Shown here: piece by piece, positions 1-8,224 of the stretch
Layout: each line of letters opens with the position of its first letter
Position numbering within the stretch: position 1 is the stretch's first letter
DNA from: Minisyncoccota bacterium
GTDB taxonomy: Bacteria; Patescibacteriota; Minisyncoccia; Phycocordibacterales; Phycocordibacteraceae
Assembly: GCA_017991635.1 (NCBI GenBank)
Contig: JAGOQE010000005.1
Span: 1 to 35,285 of the forward strand
Direction of reading: 5' to 3'
Length of the DNA: 35,285 nt
The notes under the pieces: model-generated
What the model saw: the letters and a program-made list of their open reading frames with translations, nothing else
Told to the model about the DNA's origin: nothing
The model's database searches: none
Position numbers and translations under genes: made by a program

Positions 1-722
1 CTGCTTCCGTGCTTCCATACGCGCTTGATGTCTTTGCCCGTATCACACCGCCAGTAATTGTGAAGCCTGCCCTTGGTTCAGGTTCGCGCCATACCATTCT
101 TCATATTCAAACAAAGGAAGAGCTTGAACGGGCGTTTACTATTGCCAATCAAGTCTCGCCGTTTGTCGTGATTGAGGAGGAGTTAGTTGGTCCCGTGTAT
201 CGAGCGACAGTAGTGAACGGAAGACTAGAAGCAACTCTTCGTCGCGATCCACCGCACGTTGTTGGCGACGGGGTTTCTACTATCTCTGAACTTATAGAAA
301 AGGCAAACGAAAATCCAAAACGTAGTGGCCCATACTACTCAAAGCTGGCGCTTAATGAGAAAGCACAAGAAGAACTTTCGTACCAAGGTCTAACGGAGTC
401 TTCTGTGGTTCCAGAAGGGAAGAATGCGTACTTGCACCAGAAGGTGAATTGGAGCGTGGGAGGAACGACTGCAGACGTGACCGATGATGTTCACGAGGAT
501 AACAAGGTTCTCTTTGAAGAGGTCTGTAACGCGCTCAACGCACCTATTACGGGCATTGATTTCATCATTGAGGATATAAGTCGTTCATGGAAGGAGCAGG
601 AGCGTTGTGGAATTCTGGAGTGCAACTCCATGCCGTTCTTTGATAATCACCACCTGCCGTTTGAAGGCACTCCAAGAAACGTAGCGGCAGCAATCTGGGA
701 TATGGTGCAACCGCAAAGGTAA
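1..722 (+). CDS. ATP-grasp ligase, cyanophycin-synthetase-like (5' partial)
   Basis: The open frame runs in from the left edge, so the true start lies outside the window; about 237 residues are visible. It resembles the C-terminal two thirds of an ATP-grasp domain: a strand with VKPALGSGSRH (nucleotide-binding lysine and small loop), an EEELVGPVYRATVVNGRL segment, then RDPPHVVGDGVSTISELI, which is the pattern of the cyanophycin synthetase and glutamate-cysteine ligase ATP-grasp families. Near the end, GIDFIIEDI and GILECNSMPFFDNH supply the usual metal-binding acidic/Asn residues. Such enzymes join a carboxyl group to an amine through an acyl-phosphate. The substrate cannot be told from this fragment. 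The family call is fairly sure, the specific function is not. Confidence 0.7.
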   Translation, partial: ASVLPYALDVFARITPPVIVKPALGSGSRHTILHIQTKEELERAFTIANQVSPFVVIEEELVGPVYRATVVNGRLEATLRRDPPHVVGDGVSTISELIEKANENPKRSGPYYSKLALNEKAQEELSYQGLTESSVVPEGKNAYLHQKVNWSVGGTTADVTDDVHEDNKVLFEEVCNALNAPITGIDFIIEDISRSWKEQERCGILECNSMPFFDNHHLPFEGTPRNVAAAIWDMVQPQR

Positions 723-861
723 GCCGTATTTTGTAGTTTTTTATGCTCTCAAATTGATTGCGCCATGGTTCCTAGGTTGTATACTGTATAGACGGTCGAG
801 ATCATTGCCAGCCAATCCTAGTCTGGTCTTTCTTTTTTGAAAGCCGGACACAAAAACTACT

Positions 862-987
862 ATGGATGATACACAGAACACAAACCCAGAAATGGAACCT
901 GTTATGGACGCACCTGAGGAGACTGCTGCTGAAGAAGTAGCAGAAGCCCCAGCTGAGGAAAGCAATGACGAGGCAGCTGCTGCCTAA
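862..987 (+). CDS. Acidic Ala/Glu-rich micro-protein, 41 aa
   Basis: A 41-residue frame opening MDDTQNTNPEMEPVMDA and ending in EEVAEAPAEESNDEAAAA. It is extremely acidic and low in complexity, with no hydrophobic segment, so it is probably disordered. It has its own setting: a TATACT box at 780-785 about 75 nt upstream and a strong hairpin terminator right after the stop. No Shine-Dalgarno sequence is evident. No family recognised. The isolated transcription signals argue that it is real rather than chance; function unknown. Confidence 0.55.
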   Translation: MDDTQNTNPEMEPVMDAPEETAAEEVAEAPAEESNDEAAAA

Positions 988-988
988 G

Positions 989-1043
989 TCACGCACATAA
1001 ACGAAGGAAACCACCTCAACGGTGGTTTTTCTCGTTTATGCGC
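989..1043. terminator. Bidirectional hairpin terminator
   Basis: AACCACC-TCAAC-GGTGGTT core with a T-run, extended by an outer stem CATAAACGA/TCGTTTATG. It lies between convergent genes (the acidic micro-protein and trxB); the outer arm overlaps the last codons of trxB. Confidence 0.7.
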
Positions 1044-1968
1044 ACTTGGTCTTAATCCACTGATAGATATCCTCAAGTGCCTTCACAGCGTCGCCTGCAG
1101 CGATATTGTTTTGGTGGTAGAGCTCGTCGGTGCAGTCTCCCGCAGCCCACACACCCTCGACAGACGTGTGTTGATTCCGTGCGTCAGTAACCACGCGTCC
1201 TACAGCGTCCACCTCCACCAAGTCCTTTGCATAGCTGGTGTTTGGAAGAACGCCAATTTCAACAAAGACTCCAGAGACCGCGAGCGTTTCCTCTGAGCCT
1301 GTTTCTTTATTCCGTACCTTTAGGCCTGACACAAACTGCTCACCAAGCACCTCTGTGGGCTCTGTGTTAAGTAGTGTCTTCATGTTGGGGTGCTTCAAGA
1401 CACGCTCAACGGTAATTGGGTCTGCCTTAAATTCCTTATGGCGGTGAATAAGGGTGACGGATTTTGCGTACGCGAGGAGTTGCGCAGCTGTTTCAATACC
1501 AGCATTTCCTCCCCCGACAACAGCCACATCCATACCTGAAAAGAGGGGTCCATCGCAGGAAGCACAGTAGGAGAGACCCTTATTGTCGAAGGTCTCTGCA
1601 CCAGGCACTTCAAGCTTTCTCCGTGCTGCACCTGAGGCAATAAGGACTGCTTTTGCCATGTAGGACTTTCCGCTCTTCGTGGTGGCAGTAAAGGTGCCCT
1701 CAGGAGTGCGTACAAGGCTCTCTACGCGCTCTCCTTCTACAGTCTCTACCATATCGCGCTTATACGCATACAAGTGCTCCTTGAGCGATTTTGCGAGGTC
1801 GGCACCAGAAATCTTTACCGTACCTATCCAGTTCTCAATACCGTCAGAGACAGTTGATTGACCGCCGAATTCTTCAGTAATAAGCACAGTCTTCAAACAC
1901 TTACGGGCTGCGTAGACTCCAGCGGCAACTCCTGCTGGTCCTCCACCGATGATGATAAGGTCGTTCAT
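1036..1968 (-). CDS. trxB: Thioredoxin reductase (FAD/NADPH)
   Basis: 310 residues, normal for the low-molecular-weight thioredoxin reductase family. The N-terminal FAD Rossmann motif is GGGPAGVAA (8-16), the redox-active pair is CASC at 135-138 (CATC in most members), the NADPH-binding motif is GGGNAGIETA, and the FAD-ribose motif GVWAAGDCTD is near the C terminus. It transfers electrons from NADPH via FAD to the CxxC and on to thioredoxin or a similar small redox protein in the cytoplasm. It lies 44 nt downstream of the TraB-like gene on the same strand, so the two are probably co-transcribed. Confident family assignment. Confidence 0.93.
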   Translation of the reverse strand: MNDLIIIGGGPAGVAAGVYAARKCLKTVLITEEFGGQSTVSDGIENWIGTVKISGADLAKSLKEHLYAYKRDMVETVEGERVESLVRTPEGTFTATTKSGKSYMAKAVLIASGAARRKLEVPGAETFDNKGLSYCASCDGPLFSGMDVAVVGGGNAGIETAAQLLAYAKSVTLIHRHKEFKADPITVERVLKHPNMKTLLNTEPTEVLGEQFVSGLKVRNKETGSEETLAVSGVFVEIGVLPNTSYAKDLVEVDAVGRVVTDARNQHTSVEGVWAAGDCTDELYHQNNIAAGDAVKALEDIYQWIKTKCA

Positions 1969-2012
1969 AGTTTCCCAAGTATACCTGAACTACTTCGTCT
2001 GTGTCTTGTGCA

Positions 2013-2879
2013 TTAGTCCATGAGCGCGCGAAGGGCTGGTTCAAGGGTGACGGCATGTCCAGAGCCATAGACCACCATAATGCGGTCATGCTTCTTGAGT
2101 GCCTCGATAACACGCGTGAGTATGTAGGTGTCTCGGTAGTGAGTGAGTACTGAGGAAATCTCATTTCCAACGGTATCAATACGTCCCTCACGGGGCATTG
2201 GGTCCACACGTTCTTTCATTGAGGTTTCAACAGTCTTGCTGATGTCCTCTCGAACTCCCACCGCGAGACCAGCAAACTCTTCAGGAGGAATACCTGAGCG
2301 AGCTTCTACTTCGAAAAGAGTTTTATCAATGAACTCATCCTTGCGAGAAGCGAACGCGTCTTCATCCGTACGGTAATACTGCTCCAGTTGTCGGGTGACG
2401 TAGTGCAATATAATGTCACGCTTACTAAAACCCTCTCGGATAAGAAATGTAGTTTGAGAGGAAAGTGTTGGTTCAGGTGATTCAAAATCAATTCCGGATT
2501 CAGAAGCTCGTTTCAGTGCGTACATGTTTTCACCAAGTGTCTTTGCTTCCGTGTCGCTCATGCCGAGCACCTTGTTCAGCACCTTCTCCTTCTGGTCTTG
2601 GATTCCTTCCATGCCCTCCACAAGAACAAGGTCGGGTTTATGAAAGTTCATATGCTCACTAATGTAGTGATACATAGGATCCTCAGGGTTGTGCACGTGA
2701 GGAACGCCAAGCATAGTAAGTCGTTTGTTTCCCTTAGCGAGCTCGTAGCTGTAGGCACGGGTTCGCTCTGGAGAGGTAACCCAAAAGTGCTCGCTGTATT
2801 CCTTGGGAGTCAGAATGAGCTTTTGTAGCGCCTTGATTGTGGGGCCGGTTTCCTTTCTTGGTGCCGAGTCAAAAGACAT
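2013..2879 (-). CDS. TraB/PrgY (GumN-like) family protein
   Basis: 288 residues from the chosen ATG at 2879. The frame stays open further upstream but that part lies in repeat DNA and overlaps ftsZ, so it is rejected. Family features: LTMLGVPHVHNPED near the N-terminal third, a PDLVLVEGMEG segment and a final VVYGSGHAVTLEPAL, matching the paired conserved His/Glu blocks of TraB-PrgY proteins, which are suspected metalloproteases or pheromone-shutdown factors. No transmembrane segment is obvious. The start is supported by TGC-TACACT placed 6 nt before the ATG (leaderless layout). trxB follows. Family call moderately sure; biochemical role unknown. Confidence 0.65.
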   Translation of the reverse strand: MSFDSAPRKETGPTIKALQKLILTPKEYSEHFWVTSPERTRAYSYELAKGNKRLTMLGVPHVHNPEDPMYHYISEHMNFHKPDLVLVEGMEGIQDQKEKVLNKVLGMSDTEAKTLGENMYALKRASESGIDFESPEPTLSSQTTFLIREGFSKRDIILHYVTRQLEQYYRTDEDAFASRKDEFIDKTLFEVEARSGIPPEEFAGLAVGVREDISKTVETSMKERVDPMPREGRIDTVGNEISSVLTHYRDTYILTRVIEALKKHDRIMVVYGSGHAVTLEPALRALMD

Positions 2880-2885
2880 GTCCAA

Positions 2886-2894
2886 AGTGTAGCA
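2886..2894 (-). promoter_or_regulatory. Extended -10 promoter of the TraB-like gene
   Basis: TGC-TACACT (minus strand) ends 6 nt before the ATG at 2879; no room for a leader or ribosome-binding site. A GC-rich terminator hairpin sits directly upstream, where a -35 box would be. Confidence 0.6.
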
Positions 2895-2895
2895 G

Positions 2896-2923
2896 AAACC
2901 CCGCGCCATAAGGCGCGGGGTTT
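2896..2923 (-). terminator. GC-rich hairpin terminator
   Basis: 12-bp perfect stem AAACCCCGCGCC / GGCGCGGGGTTT with a 4-nt loop, immediately upstream of the TraB-like -10 box; probably insulates that gene from transcription coming from ftsZ. Confidence 0.6.
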
Positions 2924-2930
2924 CTCTCTC

Positions 2931-2975
2931 ACGGAGCGAGGTGTTCGATTTGAAACCGTAAGAATTTAGAGGTAC
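2931..2975 (-). repeat. Dispersed repeat, copy A (13-nt loop plus CTCGCTCC box)
   Basis: On the minus strand: ACC, the 13-nt core TCTAAATTCTTAC, GGTTTCAAATC, then CTCGCTCCG. It matches the copy at 8144-8184 almost base for base, but the 5' stem arm is lost, so only ACC/GGT can pair. Confidence 0.7.
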
Positions 2976-2988
2976 AGACTTTATCCTA

Positions 2989-3040
2989 CGGAGCGAGATA
3001 CAAAAAACGGCACCGTAAGAATTTAGAGGTGCCGTTTTTT
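2989..3040 (-). terminator. ftsZ terminator carrying the 13-nt repeat loop (copy C)
   Basis: A 13-bp stem, positions 3002-3014 with 3028-3040, ends in a T-run on the minus strand, so it is a normal intrinsic terminator for ftsZ. Its loop, 3015-3027, is exactly the same 13 bases (TCTAAATTCTTAC on the minus strand) as in the other copies, although the stem sequence differs; a CTCGCTCC box follows at 2990-2998. Confidence 0.75.
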
Positions 3041-3057
3041 CGTATCGAGCGGAGCTC

Positions 3058-4326
3058 TTACTTTTTGTGTCGACGAAGGAAACTTGGAATTGCACCCCAT
3101 GCCTCATCATCTTCTTCAGGAGCCTGAGGAAGTGGCTTCTCATCACGAGGCTTGGCAGTCACGATAGGCTCTTCACGGCGTGTGATAGGAGTCTCATCAA
3201 TGACCGGGAGAACAGTTTCGCGTGTCTCTTCTGGCTCAGGGCGCTTGTTTCCAAGGATGCCAGTCTTAGCCTGTACTTCGTTGAAAATCATGCCACGAGA
3301 AGGCTCGGCTTCAGCCTTAAGTGGTTGAGCAAAGAGTGAACGCTCTGGTGAACTTGATTCACCTGAGATGTCAGGGAAACCGGTTGCGATAACGATAATG
3401 CGGATTTGACCCTTCTTAAGCTTCTCATCGCGCATGATACCGAAGATAACCTTCGCACCCTTATCAACTGATTCAGAAACGACCTTTGCTGCTTCTTGAA
3501 CTTCAAGAATACCGAGGTCATCACTTCCCGCAACGACAAAGAGGATTCCCTTAGCGCCATTGATAGATACATCAAGGAGTGGGGAATTAACGGCAAGAGC
3601 TGCAGCCTCACGTGCACGGTTGTCGCCGTCGGCAACACCGATACCCATAAGGGCAGGACCAGCACCTTCCATGATGGCCTTAATATCATTGAAGTCCGTA
3701 TTGATTTCTCCTGGAGTAGTGATGATGTCTGAAACACCCTCAACTGCTTGACGGAGAATCTCGTCACACATAGCAAAGGCATTACGCGCTGTAGCTTGTG
3801 CGTCTACTACTGAGAGTAGCTTGTCGTTTGGAATAACGAGGAAGGCGTCTACTTCCTTCTTAAGCTCGGAAAGACCTTTCTCGGCGATATCCTTTCGCTG
3901 AGCACCCTCAAATGAGAATGGCTTGGTGACGACTGCAACGGTGAGTGCACCGAGTTCTTTTGCGATCCGTGCAACAACTGCAGATGCTCCAGTTCCCGTA
4001 CCACCTCCCATACCGCAGGTCACAAAGACCATGTCAGAACCTTGGAGTGCTTCTTGAATTTCCTGACGGGTTTCTTCTGCTGCGCGTCGGCCAAGTTCTG
4101 GATTCATTCCAGCACCAAGTCCACGAGTCAGATTTTTTCCGATGTGAATTTTCTTTCGTGCAAGAGAACGGTGAAGATCTTGTGCGTCAGTATTAATTGC
4201 GATGAACTCAACTCCTTTCACCTTGGAGTTAATCATGTGATTGATCGCGTTGTTTCCAGAACCGCCGACACCAACGACGCGGATGCGTGCGAAAGTCTCA
4301 ATCTCAGGGGTAACGCGCTTGGACAT
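3058..4326 (-). CDS. ftsZ: Cell division GTPase FtsZ
   Basis: 422 residues. The tubulin signature GGGTGTG is at 107-113, preceded by [17 protein letters not shown], with NTDAQDL and the T7-loop region ([14 protein letters not shown]) that completes the GTPase site of the next subunit. A variable linker of about 90 residues leads to the conserved C-terminal tail [11 protein letters not shown], the part that binds membrane tethers such as FtsA. FtsZ polymerises at mid-cell into the division ring. It lies 91 nt downstream of ftsA on the same strand, the normal bacterial order; the gap holds a possible promoter and no Shine-Dalgarno sequence is visible before the ATG. Very confident. Confidence 0.98.
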   Translation of the reverse strand: MSKRVTPEIETFARIRVVGVGGSGNNAINHMINSKVKGVEFIAINTDAQDLHRSLARKKIHIGKNLTRGLGAGMNPELGRRAAEETRQEIQEALQGSDMVFVTCGMGGGTGTGASAVVARIAKELGALTVAVVTKPFSFEGAQRKDIAEKGLSELKKEVDAFLVIPNDKLLSVVDAQATARNAFAMCDEILRQAVEGVSDIITTPGEINTDFNDIKAIMEGAGPALMGIGVADGDNRAREAAALAVNSPLLDVSINGAKGILFVVAGSDDLGILEVQEAAKVVSESVDKGAKVIFGIMRDEKLKKGQIRIIVIATGFPDISGESSSPERSLFAQPLKAEAEPSRGMIFNEVQAKTGILGNKRPEPEETRETVLPVIDETPITRREEPIVTAKPRDEKPLPQAPEEDDEAWGAIPSFLRRHKK

Positions 4327-4417
4327 AGGTAGATAAATAAGGCCTCAGGTAATAATCCCTATGATACCAAAGGGATTTTCGATGCAAATATTGACAGAAG
4401 TGATAACCGTGTTGCTT

Positions 4418-5584
4418 CTACGGCATGAATTGCTTCAAAAATGTAGCAATTGATTCAGAAAATCCAGAAAAAGGACTCTTCTTAGTGGTCTCTGTTTCTC
4501 CAGTAAGTCCCCAAAGAGCCAGTCCGTAGGCTACGGACCACGTGGCGTCTCTAATTTTAGTGTCTGAAGAAAGCTTCAAATCCGCGATGCGTGAAGGGAG
4601 GGCAAGAGAGCCTTTTGCGATGTCTGCGATTGAACCTTGTCCACTGCCTCCACCTGACAAAATGATGCCGGCAGGCAAATTTCCACGTCTTCCGATGGCG
4701 CGGAGGTGTTTATCGATTAAATCAAACATGTGTTTAAAACGAGCCGTGATGATTTCCTCAATGCGTTTTCTTGAGTACATTGCGCCACCAAGTCGTCCTA
4801 ATTTAATGCGTTCTGCGTCCTCAAGAGAGATTTTAAATCCAAGAGCGAGGTCATCAGTGATGTTTGTTGAACCTATTGGAAATACTTTAAGTGAAATGGG
4901 AACGCCTTCGTCGTACACCACAATCGAAACAGTTTCAGCGCCAATATTTGCGAGAACACAGCCCTTCATTTTTTGGTCACGGGTAAGCGTTACATAGGAG
5001 CCGGCAAGAGGAGATGCCATGCGATCGATAACTTCAACTTCAGCGGCTTCAACGACATTCGTGAGAAGGCTTGCGTGTTGTGCGAGACAGGTGACAAAGA
5101 GGTACTCCACCTCAAGTTTGGTGCCCTTCATACCAATAGGATCACCAAGAACCTTCTGGCCATCCACTCGGAAGGAAAGTGGAATCTCATGGAGCACTTC
5201 ACGGTTTACAAAATTAGGAGAGGCACTTTCCCTGGCCATTGAAGAAGCCTTCTCAAGGTCGTGCTCAGTGATGAGCTGGTCAGGGCGCACGATAATGGTC
5301 TCACCGCTACTCCTCGTCTCATCTAGAGAGACACCACCAACAGCGAGAAATGCTCCTTTCACTTCAACACCAGCTGACTTCTCGGCCTGGAGCTTCGCAC
5401 TCATTACGGCCTTTGCAGCGTCCTCTAAATCAACAACGTATCCGTGGCGTAGGCCATCACTCTCAGAAAGTCCCGTACCAATAATTTTAAGTTGTCTTCC
5501 GTCAGGAGTGCGCACCTCTTCAACAATCACGACCTTCGTTTGTCGTGTACCAATGTCTATGCCTGTAGCAATGCGTCGTGCCAT
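4418..5584 (-). CDS. ftsA: Cell division protein FtsA
   Basis: 388 residues with the actin-like ATPase fold: phosphate-1 motif ATGIDIGTRQTKVVIVEE at the N terminus, a second block GCVLANIGAETVSIVVYDEG, and the adenosine motif GIILSGGGSGQG. The C-terminal 20 residues (SESIATFLKQFMP) form the amphipathic membrane-targeting helix typical of FtsA, which tethers FtsZ polymers to the membrane. The start is 4 nt after the ybeY stop, so ybeY-ftsA are co-transcribed, with ftsZ following. Confident. Confidence 0.96.
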   Translation of the reverse strand: MARRIATGIDIGTRQTKVVIVEEVRTPDGRQLKIIGTGLSESDGLRHGYVVDLEDAAKAVMSAKLQAEKSAGVEVKGAFLAVGGVSLDETRSSGETIIVRPDQLITEHDLEKASSMARESASPNFVNREVLHEIPLSFRVDGQKVLGDPIGMKGTKLEVEYLFVTCLAQHASLLTNVVEAAEVEVIDRMASPLAGSYVTLTRDQKMKGCVLANIGAETVSIVVYDEGVPISLKVFPIGSTNITDDLALGFKISLEDAERIKLGRLGGAMYSRKRIEEIITARFKHMFDLIDKHLRAIGRRGNLPAGIILSGGGSGQGSIADIAKGSLALPSRIADLKLSSDTKIRDATWSVAYGLALWGLTGETETTKKSPFSGFSESIATFLKQFMP

Positions 5585-5588
5585 GGTA

Positions 5589-5981
5589 TTAGTGTTTTAA
5601 GGAAACGCGAAGAAAGGAAGCCATAAGCTTTTCCTCGTATCTCTCCATTCTAGTGCCGTGTGGCAATCCCTTCAAATGAAGTAAACCGTGGATAAACAAA
5701 TATGCGACAAACTGCGGGTAGGTGAGACCGTACTCGGGTGCCTGTCGTCTTGCTTCTGTAAGACAGATAATTATTTCTCCACTCTTCTTTCCGCTTAGGT
5801 ACGAAAGTACATTAGGGATGTAGTCCTTGTTTCGAAGTGACTTATTTAACGCGCGTGCGCGTGTTTCTCCCGCAAAGACAAGAGAAATGTCAAAACCTGG
5901 AAGCACCGATTCAGCAAGCTTTCCGTACGGGTGCTTGGGTGGAGTAAGTCTGGTGAAAGAGCGAATATCTACACACGTCAT
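5589..5981 (-). CDS. ybeY: Endoribonuclease YbeY (rRNA maturation)
   Basis: 130 residues, slightly short for the family. The zinc site HxxxHxxxxxH is present as HGLLHLKGLPH (His98, His102, His108), and NVLSYLSG stands in for the conserved DVLSFP block. YbeY is a metal-dependent RNase needed for 16S rRNA 3'-end processing and ribosome quality control. It heads the ybeY-ftsA(-ftsZ) unit. The start is fixed by a TATAGT box 6 nt before the ATG, giving a leaderless message. Confident. Confidence 0.92.
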   Translation of the reverse strand: MTCVDIRSFTRLTPPKHPYGKLAESVLPGFDISLVFAGETRARALNKSLRNKDYIPNVLSYLSGKKSGEIIICLTEARRQAPEYGLTYPQFVAYLFIHGLLHLKGLPHGTRMERYEEKLMASFLRVSLKH

Positions 5982-5987
5982 GTGTAC

Positions 5988-5993
5988 ACTATA
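5988..5993 (-). promoter_or_regulatory. Extended -10 promoter of ybeY-ftsA
   Basis: TGC-TATAGT on the minus strand, 6 nt before the ATG; the T-run of the rpsU terminator lies directly upstream. Confidence 0.65.
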
Positions 5994-6000
5994 GCAAATA

Positions 6001-6021
6001 AAAAACGGGACTTTCGTCCCG
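6001..6021 (-). terminator. rpsU terminator
   Basis: CGGGAC-GAAA-GTCCCG hairpin (minus strand, 6006-6021) followed by six T; abuts the ybeY promoter. Confidence 0.8.
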
Positions 6022-6025
6022 CTCT

Positions 6026-6283
6026 TTATTTCCTCTTTCCGCGACGTGCAGAAGGGTCGATTTTTCCGAGCTTCACGAGCTCGTGGTACTTAACGCGCTT
6101 GGCGAGATTTACCAAGGCACGCTTGTGGTCCACATTCTTTGATTTTTCGCGTTCATGGTAGCGACGGCCACGCATCTCCTTAACCACACCCAGGCTCTGG
6201 GCACGGCGAGAGAAACGACGAATAAGCGAGGTGGCGCTTTCGTTTTTACCGCGACGAACTTCTACGCGTGTTGCGTTTTGCAT
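6026..6283 (-). CDS. rpsU: Small ribosomal subunit protein bS21
   Basis: 85 residues starting MQNATRVEVRRGKNESA. The middle, SLIRRFSRRAQSLGVVKEMRGRRYHE, follows the S21 pattern (basic helix, GV, then RRRxxxE). It is highly basic and ends in SARRGKRK. bS21 sits on the 30S platform near the anti-Shine-Dalgarno and assists initiation. A longer in-frame start nine codons upstream is possible, but the TGC-TAGTAT box lies 7 nt before the chosen ATG and favours this start. Single-gene transcript with its own terminator. Confidence 0.9.
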   Translation of the reverse strand: MQNATRVEVRRGKNESATSLIRRFSRRAQSLGVVKEMRGRRYHEREKSKNVDHKRALVNLAKRVKYHELVKLGKIDPSARRGKRK

Positions 6284-6290
6284 AAGGGGA

Positions 6291-6299
6291 ATACTAGCA
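6291..6299 (-). promoter_or_regulatory. Extended -10 promoter of rpsU
   Basis: TGC-TAGTAT on the minus strand, 7 nt before the ATG at 6283. Confidence 0.55.
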
Positions 6300-6332
6300 T
6301 AGATAGGCATTTCCTGTCTATATGGGGTACAG

Positions 6333-6374
6333 AAAAGCGCCCCGCGGTCTATTTCCAGACTGCGGGGCGCTTTT
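6333..6374. terminator. Strong hairpin terminator after the HisRS-like gene
   Basis: AAAAGCGCCCCGC / GCGGGGCGCTTTT arms with an additional AGTCTGG/CCAGACT inner stem; the flanking T-run fits a terminator for lepB-hisS-like reading leftward. Confidence 0.8.
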
Positions 6375-6383
6375 CTAAGCTAA

Positions 6384-7526
6384 TTAGGCAACCAATTTAA
6401 GCCTATCAATCAGCGAATCAAGGGGGATGAAGGTTTCAGTGTGGTTTGCGCGTTCACGAAGAATTACGGTGCGCTCAAGGGCCTCCTTGCGTCCCATAAT
6501 GATGAGGTACTGAGGATTGAGTGTTTCTGCAAAGTGAAGCTGTTGTGTGAGGGACTGTAATCCAAGGGCTTGTGCGAGGGGTATACGAGCGCGACGCAGG
6601 TCATCTGCCATCTTCATGCTCTCGCGCTTCGCCTCGTCTCCAATGTGCACAAAGACAAATCGGGGTCCCGGGCGTTCCTTTACCGCCTCAACCTGTGAGC
6701 GGTCTTCAAGGGTGATGCGAATGACGGCGCCCACTGAAGGGAGTGCTGTCTTAAAGAATGCCTTGGTCATCTCTCCGTAGCGAGAACCCCATGCCTGGCT
6801 GCGTTCGTCTCCACGCAAGTCAAAACAAGTCTCAGTCCATGATGCACCTCGAGAGAGAAGGTTTGGCGAGAGTTCGTACGGAGTGTCCGTAGACTCAAGG
6901 TACTCAAGTACGCTCTCGAAATGTTTTCGACTTGCCTCGGACAAGTGATCGGTAGGTGAAGGAAGCATACCACCTTGCGCGTCATCGTTTACGAGAAGTT
7001 CTGCCGCCTCAAAGACGTCCTTCTTTGCACACGACACGCAGTCAGGCGGAAGTACTTGGCCGTGCTTCCTGAAGAAGTTTGAAAGCTCGCGTGCAAAGCG
7101 CCCACGCGTCTCTTTGTCACCCATGCTGTTAATGCGAAGGATAGGCTCGTTCTTTGAAATGTCTTTAAGGAGAGAACGCACCGCACGGATAAGTACGACG
7201 TCAGCAATGGCATGATCAACACCAATGGCATGGAATTGAATCGTGATTGCTTTAGGCGACTGACGACCTGGTGCGATATTGGTGTGCCACACAAACAGAG
7301 GTTGTTCCTTTGTCGGTGTGATGCCTGCATCGCGCACATGTTTCAAGAAAAGTGCGGTCTCTTTTGCTTCTTGGTCTAGGGTGTCAAACGCAATGCTCTC
7401 TGGCATCGGCTCGTTCTTCTTTGAACGCATTTTGAGCGCAATTTTGGAAAGAGGAGTAAAGCCGTAGTAGGTACCAATGGCGTGCGCTCGCTTCAACACA
7501 TCATCGGATTTTAAAGCAGTACTCAT
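6384..7526 (-). CDS. Histidyl-tRNA synthetase-like protein (divergent)
   Basis: 380 residues. The C-terminal 100 residues (FVFVHIGDEAKRESMKMADD onward, ending in RTVILRERANHTETFIPL) match the HisRS anticodon-binding domain, and ITIQFHAIGVDHAIADVVLI matches the class II block that follows motif 2. The motif 2 arginine context of true HisRS is degraded (QPLFVWHTNIAPGRQ), the usual LVRGLDYYT signature is only LLSRGASWTETCFDLR, and the N-terminal motif 1 region is short. A CxxC pair (CVSCAKK) lies near residue 170. It follows lepB by 3 nt, so it is co-transcribed. It could be a HisZ-like regulatory or paralogous protein, or an unusual sole HisRS. Confidence 0.7.
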   Translation of the reverse strand: MSTALKSDDVLKRAHAIGTYYGFTPLSKIALKMRSKKNEPMPESIAFDTLDQEAKETALFLKHVRDAGITPTKEQPLFVWHTNIAPGRQSPKAITIQFHAIGVDHAIADVVLIRAVRSLLKDISKNEPILRINSMGDKETRGRFARELSNFFRKHGQVLPPDCVSCAKKDVFEAAELLVNDDAQGGMLPSPTDHLSEASRKHFESVLEYLESTDTPYELSPNLLSRGASWTETCFDLRGDERSQAWGSRYGEMTKAFFKTALPSVGAVIRITLEDRSQVEAVKERPGPRFVFVHIGDEAKRESMKMADDLRRARIPLAQALGLQSLTQQLHFAETLNPQYLIIMGRKEALERTVILRERANHTETFIPLDSLIDRLKLVA

Positions 7527-7529
7527 AGG

Positions 7530-8081
7530 TTATTGAGGAAGGGTAACGTTACCTGGCAATACGCCAAAAGCAGTTGGTGGAAATACACGAATAAAGGCAC
7601 GGCCCATAATATTTTCTTTCGGAAGCACGCCCCAGTAGCGTGAATCTGAACTGCGAGGGCGATTATCACCCATTACAAAGTACTGATCCTCACCAAGTGT
7701 TGTCGTGCCTTCATACGTAACATCCTCAGCGACGACGTAGGGTTCTTCAAGGACGATAGTCTCACCATTAGTTTTAAGTACAGAGACCTGTCCGTGGTCA
7801 ACAGAGACGGTTTCTCCAGGAAGGCCAATGATACGCTTTATGTAAAAGACAGAAGGGTTTTTAGGGTAGCGAAAGACGATAGGTTCACCACGTAGTGGTT
7901 CACGCATACGATACGAGAGCTGATCCACAATGAGATAATCAGCATTTTTAAATGTGGGATACATCGATTCACCATCAACGAGAAATGGTTGTGCGATGAA
8001 AAGACGAATTGGCACAACGATGATGACGGCGAGTACAGCGAATGTCGCAACTTCTCTAAACGCATCACCGAGGAACTTCAT
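7530..8081 (-). CDS. lepB: Signal peptidase I
   Basis: 183 residues, short as in Gram-positive-type enzymes. One N-terminal membrane helix (about 11-30), catalytic Ser39 in DGESMYPTF, general-base Lys82 in YIKRIIGLPGE, and box E GDNRPRSSDSRYWG. It removes signal peptides from exported proteins, such as the VirB2-like proteins further along. First gene of lepB-hisS-like; TACAAT stands 7 nt before the ATG (leaderless). Confident. Confidence 0.95.
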   Translation of the reverse strand: MKFLGDAFREVATFAVLAVIIVVPIRLFIAQPFLVDGESMYPTFKNADYLIVDQLSYRMREPLRGEPIVFRYPKNPSVFYIKRIIGLPGETVSVDHGQVSVLKTNGETIVLEEPYVVAEDVTYEGTTTLGEDQYFVMGDNRPRSSDSRYWGVLPKENIMGRAFIRVFPPTAFGVLPGNVTLPQ

Positions 8082-8088
8082 TACGCGT

Positions 8089-8094
8089 ATTGTA
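8089..8094 (-). promoter_or_regulatory. -10 box of lepB
   Basis: TACAAT on the minus strand, 7 nt before the ATG at 8081; no Shine-Dalgarno sequence possible in the short leader. Confidence 0.55.
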
Positions 8095-8130
8095 TTCTTG
8101 TTTTTCCCGGCGTCAAATAATTCCGCTCGG

Positions 8131-8184
8131 CCTTTGATTTGAAACCTCTAAATTCTTACGGTTTCAAATCAAAGGCCTCGCTCC
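8131..8184. repeat. Dispersed hairpin repeat, copy B
   Basis: Perfect 16-bp stem (8131-8146 with 8160-8175) around the 13-nt loop TCTAAATTCTTAC, followed by CCTCGCTCCATG. The loop is identical to those at 2958-2970 and 3015-3027 while the stem differs from the ftsZ-terminator copy. It lies in the 387-nt gap between divergent lepB and the hydrolase gene. Confidence 0.8.
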
Positions 8185-8224
8185 ATGCGTAGAAAGAGTT
8201 ACTGCACTACTTACTAGCGAGTGA

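Noticed and set aside
2880-3146. Upstream extension of the TraB-like frame by about 89 codons
   Set aside because: It runs through the repeat DNA and terminators and overlaps ftsZ; the leaderless promoter fits the ATG at 2879.
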